Below, one piece after another: positions 10,411 to 19,485 of a stretch of 36,871 nt of DNA. Numbering within the stretch: the stretch's first letter is position 1; each line of letters starts with the position of its first letter. The DNA is from Stramenopiles sp. TOSAG23-3 (Eukaryota > Sar), in assembly GCA_900128585.1 (NCBI GenBank), contig LT642194.1:1-36871 (forward strand), read 5' to 3'. Position numbers and translations under genes: made by a program. Under the pieces are notes generated by a model. That model did no database searches. It worked only from the letters and a program-made list of their open reading frames with translations, and had not been told where the DNA came from.

Positions 10411-11658
10411 TTATTTCTCGTTCGAGCCTTCAGCGTCGTCTGTTACACTGACGCTTTTGGGAAAGTCTGAGTCTATGGCGACCTGGTACAGGTAATTGTC
10501 ATCGTTGTAGAATAAATTGCTATTGATTGGGTCAAACGTGCACTGGTAAGGGTAGCCCATAGCAAAACTATGGTTCGTGCTCAGGGCGGCGGGAATCCGT
10601 ATCGTCTTGTAAATGGCGCCAGCCTTCCAAATTCGGGCCGTGTTGTCCCGGCAAAGAAAGACAATGCCCGTCCGAACAACGCAAAAGCAAATGATTCGTG
10701 AATCCAGGGACAACGGTGGGTAGGCTTCCTCGTACGTTCCGGTGCGGTAAATCGTTACGGTTCTATCCATTTCGACAATGCAAATCAGGGAAGGCTCCTC
10801 GTCGTTCACTTTGTCGTACAAAAATTGGTAACCCCACGGGGCACGGCCATCGCGATACGAGATAGTCAAGCCGTCGCACTCGCCGGACGAATCGTTGTCG
10901 TTGGCGGGCCTGGCAAAGGGGGGCTCCGTCGGCAACTCCTGCACTGTAACGAACACTTCGTCCCCTGCGTATTCGTCCTGGGGCGTGTCTACGATGGCAA
11001 TTTTCTTCCCATCGAACGCTGCGACCAGCGCGGTGCCGTTGTAGTGTAGAACATCCGGGCTTATCTCCACCTCGACCTGGTTCGACAAATTGATGAAGAA
11101 AGACGGGAGGTTGCTCCTTGTGCAAAGCACCTTCTTTTTGTGCTGAAGAGTGTAGGACTCGTAGTACGATCTATATTGGCGAGCGTTCGACGCAAAAGGA
11201 AACGTCATCACGGACGATTTGTTCTTCAGGGTAATCTTTAATACCCGGCGGTTGCCGACCGAAACGAAACAGTCCGACCCGTCGCAGTGGAGCCCGCTAA
11301 TTTTTTCGTCTAAAATAGAGCACACTTTGATCCGCTTCCAAGACAATATTGAGGTCACAACTTTGCTATCGCCCTTGCTATTCAACACGCTTCGCTGCTG
11401 TTTCCAACCGAAAGAGTTGCTCCGCTTCCCTCCCCCTTCTTCGATATCGCTTGTTCCCGAAGCAGTCGCTTCCTGCGCGCCGGATTCCCTGGAGAAAATC
11501 AATACCCGTCCATTAACATGTCCCAAAAGAACAGATCCTCTCAACCCCGACTGCTCTTCCCCGCAAGAGCAAGTTTCCAAGCAAGTCACCGGATTTCCAT
11601 AAAAGGGTCCATAAACGACGGAACCCTCGGCCGCTTTAGAGTCCACCACAGCAGCCAT
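10411..11658 (-). CDS. Orphan beta-propeller-like protein
   Basis: A 415-residue protein I do not recognise. Its pattern is that of a WD40-like beta-propeller: recurring short strands with small-residue turns, e.g. GSVLLGHVNGRVLIFSRE (~40-57), ISGLHCDGSDCFVSVGNRRVLKI, LVAAFDGKKIAIVDT, SLICIVEMDRTVTIYR, GIVFLCRDNTARIWKAG and YQCTFDPINSNLFYNDDNYLYQV. RIWKAG is the best WD-like ending. No signal peptide or membrane helix is seen. The start is the ATG at 11658; the open frame extends three codons upstream only through a GTG. It is convergent with the augmin-like gene. It may be a scaffold, but no partner can be inferred. Confidence 0.75.
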   Translation of the reverse strand: MAAVVDSKAAEGSVVYGPFYGNPVTCLETCSCGEEQSGLRGSVLLGHVNGRVLIFSRESGAQEATASGTSDIEEGGGKRSNSFGWKQQRSVLNSKGDSKVVTSILSWKRIKVCSILDEKISGLHCDGSDCFVSVGNRRVLKITLKNKSSVMTFPFASNARQYRSYYESYTLQHKKKVLCTRSNLPSFFINLSNQVEVEISPDVLHYNGTALVAAFDGKKIAIVDTPQDEYAGDEVFVTVQELPTEPPFARPANDNDSSGECDGLTISYRDGRAPWGYQFLYDKVNDEEPSLICIVEMDRTVTIYRTGTYEEAYPPLSLDSRIICFCVVRTGIVFLCRDNTARIWKAGAIYKTIRIPAALSTNHSFAMGYPYQCTFDPINSNLFYNDDNYLYQVAIDSDFPKSVSVTDDAEGSNEK

Positions 11659-11887
11659 TTCACACACACTTTACCTCACAGAATTTACCTGAAAATTTCC
11701 TTTCTTTTTTCTAGGAAACACTTCACTCACTATCTAGTTTCTTCTGAATCAGTTTAGGCCATCATGTTTTAGTTTGGTTGGTTTTCGATTATCTCAAAAT
11801 GCAAATTAATTAATTTAATAATTGTGTAAAATATTATTATTATAATATTATTAAATAATAAAATAATAATAATAATTATTTTTTTAG

Positions 11888-12137
11888 AAGAGAAGAAGAA
11901 GTAAGAAGATGAAGAAGGAAGAAACGAAGAAGAAGAAAGAAGAAAAAAAAGAGAAAAAAAAAAAAAGCAAAGAAGAAAAAAGAAAAAAGATTAAAAAAAA
12001 AGAAAAGAAGAAAAGAAGAAAGAAAAGAAGAATAGAAGAAAAGAAGAAAAGAAGAAAAGAAGAAAAGAAGAAAAGAAGAAAAGAAGAAAAGAAGAAAAGA
12101 AGAAAAGAAGAAAGAAGAAGAAAGAAGAAGAAAGAAG
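11888..12137. repeat. Polypurine tract with 8-bp tandem unit GAAGAAAA
   Basis: About 250 bp of almost uninterrupted purine on the plus strand. The core at ~12010-12110 is a regular tandem array of the 8-bp unit GAAGAAAA; the flanks are irregular GAA and poly-A. Such homopurine mirror repeats can form triplex DNA. Confidence 0.85.
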
Positions 12138-12182
12138 ACGGCATGAAATATAATAATAATATTGATGATCTATTATTAATAT

Positions 12183-12216
12183 AAAAACAAGAAAATTGGC
12201 TGTTATTTAAGTAATA
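12183..12216 (+). repeat. Dispersed ~33-bp motif, copy 1 (solo)
   Basis: It reads AAAAACAAG-AAAATTGGC-TGTTATTTAAGTAAT. Near-identical sequence occurs at 16158-16185 and at both arms of the foldback at 32171-32285. No inverted partner is seen next to this copy. Confidence 0.75.
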
Positions 12217-12411
12217 ATAATTTGATACTGCTGCTGCCTTCACTTCATTTCACACACTTCTGCTGCGCTTTTTTGTCGTGGTTCGTTCTCGTGCTGCCTC
12301 TGCCTCCCTCTCTGCTTTTCTGCTGCTGAAATTTTTTTTGAGGAGGAGGGGGACGGATAGTGGTGATGAATGTGTGACTAAACGTTCGCTCGTTTTGGGT
12401 TTAAATTAATA

Positions 12412-13698
12412 TTACCGATTATCTGCTACGTACTCTTCACCACGCAAGAACATGTCCGCCTCTGTTCTGGACTGAGGCAAGACATGTTTTACCGTTGCAT
12501 TGGCTTCTTCTAAATGCAAGTTCAGGGCAAATGTAAAATTGAAAACGTTACTCAAAAGGGTGGTGCGTTTCTCGGGGTTTACGACGTAGGCTTCTACTTC
12601 AACGTGCACCATCGCTTTCGGGTGGTTGGTGGTATACGTGACGTGCGATACAAACTTGACAAGGTTCCCAATATCCACCGGCCGTTTAAAGGCTACCCTT
12701 TCCAGCTCGAGAAAATGAGGCCGGGAGCCGCCAAAGGTATAACAAGTGTCGAAGGCGGCCTCAAACGCGCGCCGCATAAGCAAGCCGCCAAAAATTTTGT
12801 TGCTCATATTTCGATGCTGTGGGTGCATCATCGATGAATTCTCAGTGCGAGTGCGGAACATCGGCACTAAATCGCCAGGCGCCAGGCCCGGCATGTCCCT
12901 CAGCACTCGGCCTTCCGCCGTCAAACGTTCGATCTTTTCCTTTCGCTCCGACTCTTTTTTCTCGTCGACTGGGAGAGACCGCGTGTACCTTCGCTGTTGG
13001 TCTAGCTCTTCGAATTTGGAGTACAAACTCTTCTCTGCCTCCGTCTGCGGTTCAATTTTATTTATCTTCATGGCTTTGCCTGTGGTCGGGTGACGAGCAA
13101 CAAAGGTAAAATTTGCATCTATTAAATTCGTTCCAGTTTTTTGGTTCGTAAGCAGCAAATTTATAACCATCGAAGAATTCCCCGTCCACGCAACAGAACC
13201 CACGAGGTCTACGTCTGCGTCCATCGTAATCCTAGACAGCACCCGCATGTTGTCGACGCTGGCGGTCACCAAGTTCGGGAAAAACGTGTTGGGGTTATCA
13301 TCTTTGCAATGGTGAAACGCCACGTTCCCTGCCAGAGCATCCAAATCTTCGAGCACTCTTCCCTTGCGAATGTACCCCCATGCATTCTTGTACTGGTCGG
13401 CGGTGTTCGGGTCGCTTTTAAACGCATACTGAACGGTGACTCTGCTTTCACTTGGCGCTTTGCTTATGGGTTCTGGCGTTGAGAGTTCAGCGTCGTTCCC
13501 CTTTTCCTCTTCGAGCAGCTTTGCCTCGGAACGTGTTTTCCAGAGAAGTGCGGTTATCGGGGAGTGGTGCTCCCCAGCGAACGCGCCGTCGTCGTCGGAA
13601 CACGCTGGCATGGTCAGGCTGGAAAACGAAGAAACATTTCCAAAGGCCCTGCCACCAACAACGAACGTGCGAGACGCCAAAATCCGTGCAGGAAACAT
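12412..13698 (-). CDS. ACOT9-type mitochondrial acyl-CoA thioesterase
   Basis: A 428-residue double-hotdog acyl-CoA thioesterase, hydrolysing acyl-CoA to free acid and CoA. The first ~30 residues (MFPARILASRTFVVGGRAFG..) carry Arg and Ser but no acid, as a mitochondrial presequence does. The first hotdog covers ~95-205 (the LEDLDALAGNVAFHHC block and the VDNMRVLSRITMDADVDLVGSVAWTG strand run). The second covers ~290-400 and shows the ACOT9/10 signature NKIFGGLLMRRAFEAAF, then GGSRP and FKRPVDIGNLVKF. Between them lies a charged linker. Length matches human ACOT9. The start is the first ATG of the frame. It is divergent from the gene at 14503. Confidence 0.87.
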   Translation of the reverse strand: MFPARILASRTFVVGGRAFGNVSSFSSLTMPACSDDDGAFAGEHHSPITALLWKTRSEAKLLEEEKGNDAELSTPEPISKAPSESRVTVQYAFKSDPNTADQYKNAWGYIRKGRVLEDLDALAGNVAFHHCKDDNPNTFFPNLVTASVDNMRVLSRITMDADVDLVGSVAWTGNSSMVINLLLTNQKTGTNLIDANFTFVARHPTTGKAMKINKIEPQTEAEKSLYSKFEELDQQRRYTRSLPVDEKKESERKEKIERLTAEGRVLRDMPGLAPGDLVPMFRTRTENSSMMHPQHRNMSNKIFGGLLMRRAFEAAFDTCYTFGGSRPHFLELERVAFKRPVDIGNLVKFVSHVTYTTNHPKAMVHVEVEAYVVNPEKRTTLLSNVFNFTFALNLHLEEANATVKHVLPQSRTEADMFLRGEEYVADNR

Positions 13699-14502
13699 AC
13701 GTATGCAAACACACTCACGGTGCCACTCTGTATTTAAAGTAGAAAGGAAAATGTATATACGTGTGTATGTATCTATCGGAATCCTTGCTTTAACTTTGTA
13801 TTTTCCATTTTAATGAAATAATAAAATTGCAAACTTTCTTTACGGATGACAACAAAAACAATAATAGACGACTAAGGAAAATATTGATATTGAAGAAGAA
13901 GGATTTTTTTGTTGAAGGAGGAGGGGGAAAAAAAAAAGAAGTATTAATAAGAGGATGATGATGATGATTTTTTCTTCTTCTTTTTTTCAGCAGCAAAAGA
14001 ATGAAGAAGAAGATGATTTATTTTTCTAAATATTAATATCAATATCCATCTTCTCTCTCCTCTCTCATTATTCATTTCTTTTTTAAATTATTATTTTTTC
14101 AAAAAAACAACAACAACAACAACAACATCATATTAATTATTTATAAACGACGAATAACAAGGACAACAACAACAAAAAAATCATCTCAAAGAAGAAGAAG
14201 TCGTTCTTCTTCTTCTCTAATAATTAATAATATATATTATATCATCATCTAATAACTATATCATATTAATAGACGACTATCATCATTTTCAACAATTTCA
14301 TCATAATCCATTTCTATCCCACATCCGTCAAATGAAAAAGAAACAAGAAATAGAAACAATCGAGATGAAAAAGAAAGAGAGAACATGACAAGTAAGCAGT
14401 TTTGAAGTTTAATACGAATCGGTGAATATCGTTCGACGTGGATTGTAGAATATAACCAACTGTTGGAGTTGCGTTACCGCAAGCAAGTTCAAGGTCCGGG
14501 GT
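13699..14502. other. Divergent spacer, thioesterase / orphan helical protein
   Basis: AT-rich with (CAA)n near 14106-14130, GAA/CTT patches at 13890-14025 and 14190-14215, and homopolymer T runs. No RNA gene or further ORF is supported. Confidence 0.45.
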
Positions 14503-15972
14503 ATGGTCGATACTGGAATGGAAGGCCTCCCTTTAATGATGGTTGCCTTGGCGCAGGCGAAAACGGCCGAGGAAAGAACACAAATATTGAATAGCTTTGA
14601 CAAGGCGGCGTTAGAGGGATCTCCGCCCGTGCCTCAGAACACAATGTATACGAAAGAAAAGATGACTAGTAGTTTGGCCAAGGTTCTGGAAAATAATACA
14701 GAGGAAGGTTGGAAAGCGTACCTGAAAACGGTCACCCTCGAAGTCCTGGAAGCCACTCCGAGCTTCGAAGCCTGCCTTGAGGAGACCTTTCACACTGAAA
14801 CGAACCAAACGCGGGTGTACTCTGCTATGTGCAGTATGTTTGATCGTGTGAAGGGTCTGGAAAATAAGGAGAAGGTACCTTTGAAGGTGAAAGATACCGT
14901 GGCGTTGTGGACGCCCATTTGTAAGGGCAGCCCTGTCCTATCGCAGTTTTTGAACTCTGCAGTTTCACGCTTTTTGGACGGCAAGGCCGACGACGCCCTG
15001 GCGGCAGTCACCTCCTTCGAAGGTGCCGACGTAAATTCTGTGTGTTCTGCCTTAGCCTCGTGCATAGATTTGCGTAATTTTTGGGTGCTTCGGGACAGTC
15101 ATGACCCTAGCGTTGCACGCGTTTTGACCTCTGCCATCGCTAGCTTTGAACAGAGATTGGCCGACGCTATGGTCGAACACCACAGACGTGCCATTCTCTC
15201 CACTTTGTGTGTGGAAAATTGGGAAAGTTTTCGTCCCAACCGGTACAAATTTCAACGGTGTACCCCAACAGTTTCTATGTGGGTCGTGAATATGGTGGGA
15301 ATGGTTGGCGACGAAGACGGTCTGCTGTGTTTGTCTGACGAAAAGGTGAGGGTGTCTGTATTGGCGAAAGTTTTTCTCGCTACGTTTGAAACGATCACCA
15401 ACTTTTACTGTCGCCTGCCCCAACACTTGTCGCGAGGACGATGGACGCAGCTTCGTGTGGACGTACTGACCCTTGTGTGCGCTTCCATGGCATTTTTGAA
15501 GAGCAAGCGTTTGAACCTGTTCCAATTGGACGGCTTTTCCAGGGCATTAGACGGCCATTGCACAACTCTGTTGGGGCTGCTTGCACTTCTTGACGCTCCT
15601 GTCGATGCCGTCATTGGTTCCCTGTCGAGCATGGCAAGTGACCAGGGTGCGTGTTACAAATACCCCTCCGCCGGTGTGAAATCTTTGTGCGAATTTTTGG
15701 GGGTGGAAGAAATCGTGGCTGCGAAGGCTCCGTTAAGGTTTATGTCGGTCTCGAGTAGTTTCTGCAGCCTGTGTGGTATAGAAGGTTTTTGCACCGTTGA
15801 GATTGGAACGGGGCTGTGGAAAGCTTTGTTGGAAGAGCTTCCTTTCAGCAAGAAGGAATGTTTATCGATCGTTTCGATGCGTCATGAACTTGGTAGCTTT
15901 GATTATCCGCCGCTTGCAGAAGGGCAGGAGTCTGATAAGGCAAAATTGAGGGACTTTTTAGGCGTTGGTTAA
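14503..15972 (+). CDS. Orphan all-helical protein, possibly CATCHR/tether-like
   Basis: A 489-residue protein I do not recognise. The sequence is almost wholly alpha-helical in pattern, Leu/Ala/Cys/Ser-rich and without membrane helices or a signal peptide. The middle part (~255-335) reads as helices ending in LSRGRWTQLRVDVLTLVCASMAFL. This faintly recalls C-terminal bundles of vesicle-tethering subunits (Vps50/Vps54 or exocyst type), where a short S.xG..QL.xD element precedes a long helix. That resemblance is weak. The ORF is clearly coding: long, GC-balanced and free of simple repeats. The first ATG (14503) is used; Met6 is an alternative. It is convergent with the MLO-like gene. Confidence 0.75.
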   Translation: MVDTGMEGLPLMMVALAQAKTAEERTQILNSFDKAALEGSPPVPQNTMYTKEKMTSSLAKVLENNTEEGWKAYLKTVTLEVLEATPSFEACLEETFHTETNQTRVYSAMCSMFDRVKGLENKEKVPLKVKDTVALWTPICKGSPVLSQFLNSAVSRFLDGKADDALAAVTSFEGADVNSVCSALASCIDLRNFWVLRDSHDPSVARVLTSAIASFEQRLADAMVEHHRRAILSTLCVENWESFRPNRYKFQRCTPTVSMWVVNMVGMVGDEDGLLCLSDEKVRVSVLAKVFLATFETITNFYCRLPQHLSRGRWTQLRVDVLTLVCASMAFLKSKRLNLFQLDGFSRALDGHCTTLLGLLALLDAPVDAVIGSLSSMASDQGACYKYPSAGVKSLCEFLGVEEIVAAKAPLRFMSVSSSFCSLCGIEGFCTVEIGTGLWKALLEELPFSKKECLSIVSMRHELGSFDYPPLAEGQESDKAKLRDFLGVG

Positions 15973-16157
15973 GTGGGTGGGCGAAGGGAGATGCAAGAGT
16001 AAACCTGAGGGAGTAGAGGAGGGGTGGACTACGCACAGTCATTTTTGTAGTCTGAATTTAATATCTTAGTAAACTTATTCACGAAAGTAAATTACTTTTG
16101 TCAGTAAAAGCGTGTAAAGTTAGAGAGTTAGTAAAAGAGATTTAATTTCTTTTAACT

Positions 16158-16185
16158 GGAAAATTGGCTGTTATTTAAGTAATTA
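16158..16185 (+). repeat. Dispersed ~33-bp motif, copy 2 (solo)
   Basis: It shares AAAATTGGC-TGTTATTTAAGTAATTA with copy 1 but lacks the ACAAG start. No inverted partner is visible nearby. Confidence 0.75.
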
Positions 16186-16264
16186 TTCTTTTAACTTAAA
16201 AGAATTAAGAAAATATAATTTGTTTTAATGTTTAAATTTACTAAAGCTTTTATTATATAAACTT

Positions 16265-16329
16265 AAAACATACTATATATTTTGTTTTTAAAACATACTA
16301 TATAATTTGTTTTACATATATTTTGTTTT
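16265..16329. repeat. Imperfect tandem repeat of AAAACATACTATATA-TTTTGTTTT
   Basis: Two near-identical copies of about 25 bp, followed by a shortened third (ACATATATTTTGTTTTT). Confidence 0.65.
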
Positions 16330-16440
16330 TTTTTATATCATATAAATTAACAGCTTTAAAAGTATGAGCTAAGAAGTACCAGGTTCTAAAGATCTGTACC
16401 CTTTCCTGGCCTTTGAACCTGTCACGTCCATAAAAACTTT

Positions 16441-18672
16441 TTAGTGGTGGGCGAAATCCTCGGAATGTTTCTCGATCAACTCTCGAAACTCTTCCACGGA
16501 TATGGAGCCGGACTGGTCCTCGTCCAACTCTCTTGCGATTATTGCTATGTCGTCAACGCTCAAGTCGTTCCCACCAAAGTCTTGCATTTTGGAGATGAAC
16601 TCTTCCACCGAAATTGAACCAGACCCGTCGCTGTCGAAAATTGCAAACAAGTTCTCACACAGCTCGTCTATCGTCGGCTCGCTGCCGTCGTTTTGAGCGA
16701 TGATCCACTGGATGAACTCTTCCTTCGACACCGTTCCGTCGCCGTCCAAATCTAAAATTTGCATCATGTTCTCAACATCCTCTTTGCCACAGGTTTGACC
16801 TATCGACTGCATTAACAGTTTCATTTCGACCGGATCGATGCTGCCGGAGTTATCGGCGTCTACGACTGCCCACGCCTGCTCTGCATCGGCCAACTGTCGT
16901 TTGAGCGCCGCAGACTGGCCTGGCGTCGAATTAAACTGTGCGTTTCGCTGCAACACCGACGGGCGGCGGGCGTCCTGCGACGATTTCTTCCGTTTATTTT
17001 TCTCTTTCATGTTTAGCTTCCGCGCGTTGGACAGCACTTTCATTATTCTCAACGCCTTCTCTGTGCGCTGCCTTCGTAGAACGTTCTTTAACGTGTCCTT
17101 GTGGTGGTGCCTGAACGACCCGATGCTGCAGCTCTCTACGTGCAGCCGCACAATGAGTGGTACCTTCATCAGAAACACGACTGGTGGAGCATACGCGACG
17201 GACAGTTCTACAATTACCCCTAGGATTCCAAAAACCCCCAACTCGTTGGTCTCCTCCCATAGGCGCTGGGCGTACAGCATGGTGAAGACCGCCAAGTAAA
17301 TGCTCATTCCGAGCATCAGCTGGCGAAGCAGAAACACGTGGAAGTCCGTTCCCTTCTGCCTGAACCAAAAGAGCATTTCGTGGCGACTGGGCAGGCTGTG
17401 GTTCCCCACCCAGAAAGCGACGAACCAATTGTTAGGCCGTGGGGTGCTCGTTTCGTACTGCGGCTGGCGAGTCCCAGGGCTGTCCCAGCCCGCCCCTTCC
17501 TCTAATAAATGCGTGTCTTCAGAGTCGGCGTCAACGGCCTTTCCTTCTTCAACGTCCTCGGCGACGGCACATTGTTCGCATATAGAACTCAATTTCCCCT
17601 CCAAGAGGTGCGAGAAGAGCACCAACGTCCATGCAAAAACGATCCAAATCCACGTCAAGGCGTCCATGTTGCCTTCAACAGCCTCGATAATGCAGTACCA
17701 AACGATTAGGATAAACTCTAGGAAGAGCCAGCTAGAGACGGGGACTTCCGTGATTTCCGCGACCTCCACTCCTAAAACCTCGTACAAGTACAATGCGAAG
17801 GGGAAATCGTAGTTCAGCGCCTGGGCGGGCTTGTCGGGGTTGGCAACAAACACGCTCCGAATAGAACTGAACACCATCTGCGACTTTGGTATGAGTGCGC
17901 CGTGGTGATGGTACGAATGCCGCACTTTGTCAAAGCTAGACATGCAGGTGTCGTCCCAATACTTCCACTGCTTAAACGTTCGGATAGAAATTTTAAGGTT
18001 CGCCAAGCCGAGCATGATAAACAAAATCATAACGAGAAACAGAGTCATGTGGATGGTTTCGAATAATTCTTGCAGCTTAGCTTTTTTTTCGTTCACGCAA
18101 AGAAGCGGCCTTTCCTCGTGTTTGCACACGTGCCAGCACGAGTTTCCGTCGCAAAATAGATGGATCGACAGCGTCTGCAAGAGGTTGGTCTTCGACACTA
18201 GGAACGTTATCAATCCCAGAAACCCCAGAACTGTCAGCTCCGAAAACAGGGAAGTCACAATTGGTCGAAGACTCCTCGAAGCGTGTTCGACAACAACTTC
18301 TTTTCCCTTTTCGAAAAGTATAGTCACTGCTGCCAGAAACGACAGGCTCAGAAATGCCGCAGACGCGACGGCGTTCCACTCTCCCCCCTCTTCTTCGCCG
18401 CCTGCATTTGGGGCGTGGGCACTTCTGTGCCGCCTGTAATCCCTGTTGTTTTTTGAGTGATGCTTCCACCGGTGAAGCGTGTAGTTTCTGCGCAAGACAG
18501 GGCTTGGCTTTGACGCAGCCGGCAACGCTTTGGATGCAGCAGTGGCCGATACTTTCCGCGCAGCCTTCGACCGTTCCAATGCACTTGGCAATGAAATATT
18601 TTTTGCACTAGTGCCAGACACTTGAAATGCGAAGAAGATAGCAATTGCCACAACGACAAAAAGCTTCGTCAT
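16441..18672 (-). CDS. MLO-like seven-helix protein fused to four EF-hands
   Basis: A 743-residue membrane protein. A signal peptide (MTKLFVVVAIAIFFAFQVSG) is followed by a basic Ser/Ala linker and seven hydrophobic segments at ~97-119, 140-162, 204-226, 313-332, 336-355, 450-470 and 478-506. The MLO pattern is seen in the FEKGKE..EHASRSLRPIV..LFSELTVLGFLGLI block. Further MLO-like features are a Cys-rich loop (174-192), the TIHMTLFLVMIL helix ending in RTFKQWKYWDD, and a FWFRQKG..FHVFLLRQLML block. Plant MLOs are Ca2+-permeable/calmodulin-binding proteins of cell-surface signalling. Here a basic stretch (~515-565) leads to a calmodulin-like domain with loops at 605-616, 641-652, 680-691 and 717-728, all canonical (DADNSGSIDPVE, DLDGDGTVSKEE, DSDGSGSISVEE, DEDQSGSISVEE). 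So calcium sensing appears built in. The ATG opens directly at the signal peptide. Confidence 0.85.
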   Translation of the reverse strand: MTKLFVVVAIAIFFAFQVSGTSAKNISLPSALERSKAARKVSATAASKALPAASKPSPVLRRNYTLHRWKHHSKNNRDYRRHRSAHAPNAGGEEEGGEWNAVASAAFLSLSFLAAVTILFEKGKEVVVEHASRSLRPIVTSLFSELTVLGFLGLITFLVSKTNLLQTLSIHLFCDGNSCWHVCKHEERPLLCVNEKKAKLQELFETIHMTLFLVMILFIMLGLANLKISIRTFKQWKYWDDTCMSSFDKVRHSYHHHGALIPKSQMVFSSIRSVFVANPDKPAQALNYDFPFALYLYEVLGVEVAEITEVPVSSWLFLEFILIVWYCIIEAVEGNMDALTWIWIVFAWTLVLFSHLLEGKLSSICEQCAVAEDVEEGKAVDADSEDTHLLEEGAGWDSPGTRQPQYETSTPRPNNWFVAFWVGNHSLPSRHEMLFWFRQKGTDFHVFLLRQLMLGMSIYLAVFTMLYAQRLWEETNELGVFGILGVIVELSVAYAPPVVFLMKVPLIVRLHVESCSIGSFRHHHKDTLKNVLRRQRTEKALRIMKVLSNARKLNMKEKNKRKKSSQDARRPSVLQRNAQFNSTPGQSAALKRQLADAEQAWAVVDADNSGSIDPVEMKLLMQSIGQTCGKEDVENMMQILDLDGDGTVSKEEFIQWIIAQNDGSEPTIDELCENLFAIFDSDGSGSISVEEFISKMQDFGGNDLSVDDIAIIARELDEDQSGSISVEEFRELIEKHSEDFAHH

Positions 18673-19485
18673 GATCCCTCAGTGCTCGCGTTACACCCAG
18701 TCAAGTCCTTCCCTTCGATATACTTCCGCTTTAATTGCTTCGTTCGAGAAACGTTAGTATTGAGGTCCCACGTTCTGTATCCTTCACACCGATCCTTTCC
18801 ATACAAGACGTGTTTATTGTGACGTAACAATCTAGATCATTTTTTTTCCTCTTGAATAAATATACAATTATTCAATTTGCAATATGTGACATATTGACGG
18901 CATGATTAGTCTATACTTGGTTTTTAACATGTGGGTATATCATTGTACATTAAACAATTTATTTATTAATAAGAAGTGGAATAGCCCACCTCCTATTATT
19001 ATAAAAATTTAAATAGATAGGAGGGGGAATAGCATCATTATTAATAATTAGCTTTTTTTTTTTTGTATCTTTTTTTTTCTTCTTTTCTTCTATTAATATT
19101 ATTATTTTTTATTATAATAATACTTCTCAGCGTTTACCGCCACGGATTTTTTTTATTTTTTTTATTTTTGCATTTTTTTTTTCGATCGAAAAGTAGATAA
19201 ATATTACATAATCACAACATTACAATACATTGAATAACGTTGGAATAACTAGATGATTATTATACTATTTTTTATCCTCTTCTTCTTCTTCTATTTTGGA
19301 TAAAAAAAGTTTTACTTCTTTTGGTCCTTTTTTACATTTTAATAGCAGACGACTTATGTTGTGTGAATTATTCGGTATATGAGTTTGCCTTTTGTTCTGC
19401 CCAATTACTACTTAGTACTACCTCGTACCGTACCATGCCCCCACTTTCTTCTGAGATTTCTCACGTGGAAAGTGGAAATAACATT
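18673..19485. other. Spacer between the MLO-EF-hand and ALDH genes
   Basis: It holds the MLO-EF promoter and the ALDH 3' end. The sequence is AT-rich with T homopolymers (19050-19175) and TAT runs. No supported gene; small frames on the plus strand are composition artefacts. Confidence 0.45.

Larger units (their letters stand above)
11659..12411. other. Spacer with large purine tract and one copy of a dispersed motif
   Basis: It holds the promoter of the beta-propeller gene (CA-rich just upstream of its start), a 250-bp GAA/AAAAGAAG purine tract, one copy of the ACAAG..TTGGCTGTTATTT motif, and the 3' end of the thioesterase gene. The long open frames through the purine tract on both strands are simple-sequence artefacts. 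Confidence 0.6.
15973..16440. other. Convergent spacer with repeats
   Basis: It contains copy 2 of the dispersed motif (16158-16185) and a duplicated AT-rich stretch built on ACATACTATATA..TTTTGTTTT at 16265-16329. No gene is seen. Confidence 0.5.

Noticed and set aside
11884-12243. Open frames through the GAA tract (Lys/Glu-rich on +, Phe/Ser/Leu-rich on -)
   Set aside because: Pure simple-sequence translation with no start context or domain.
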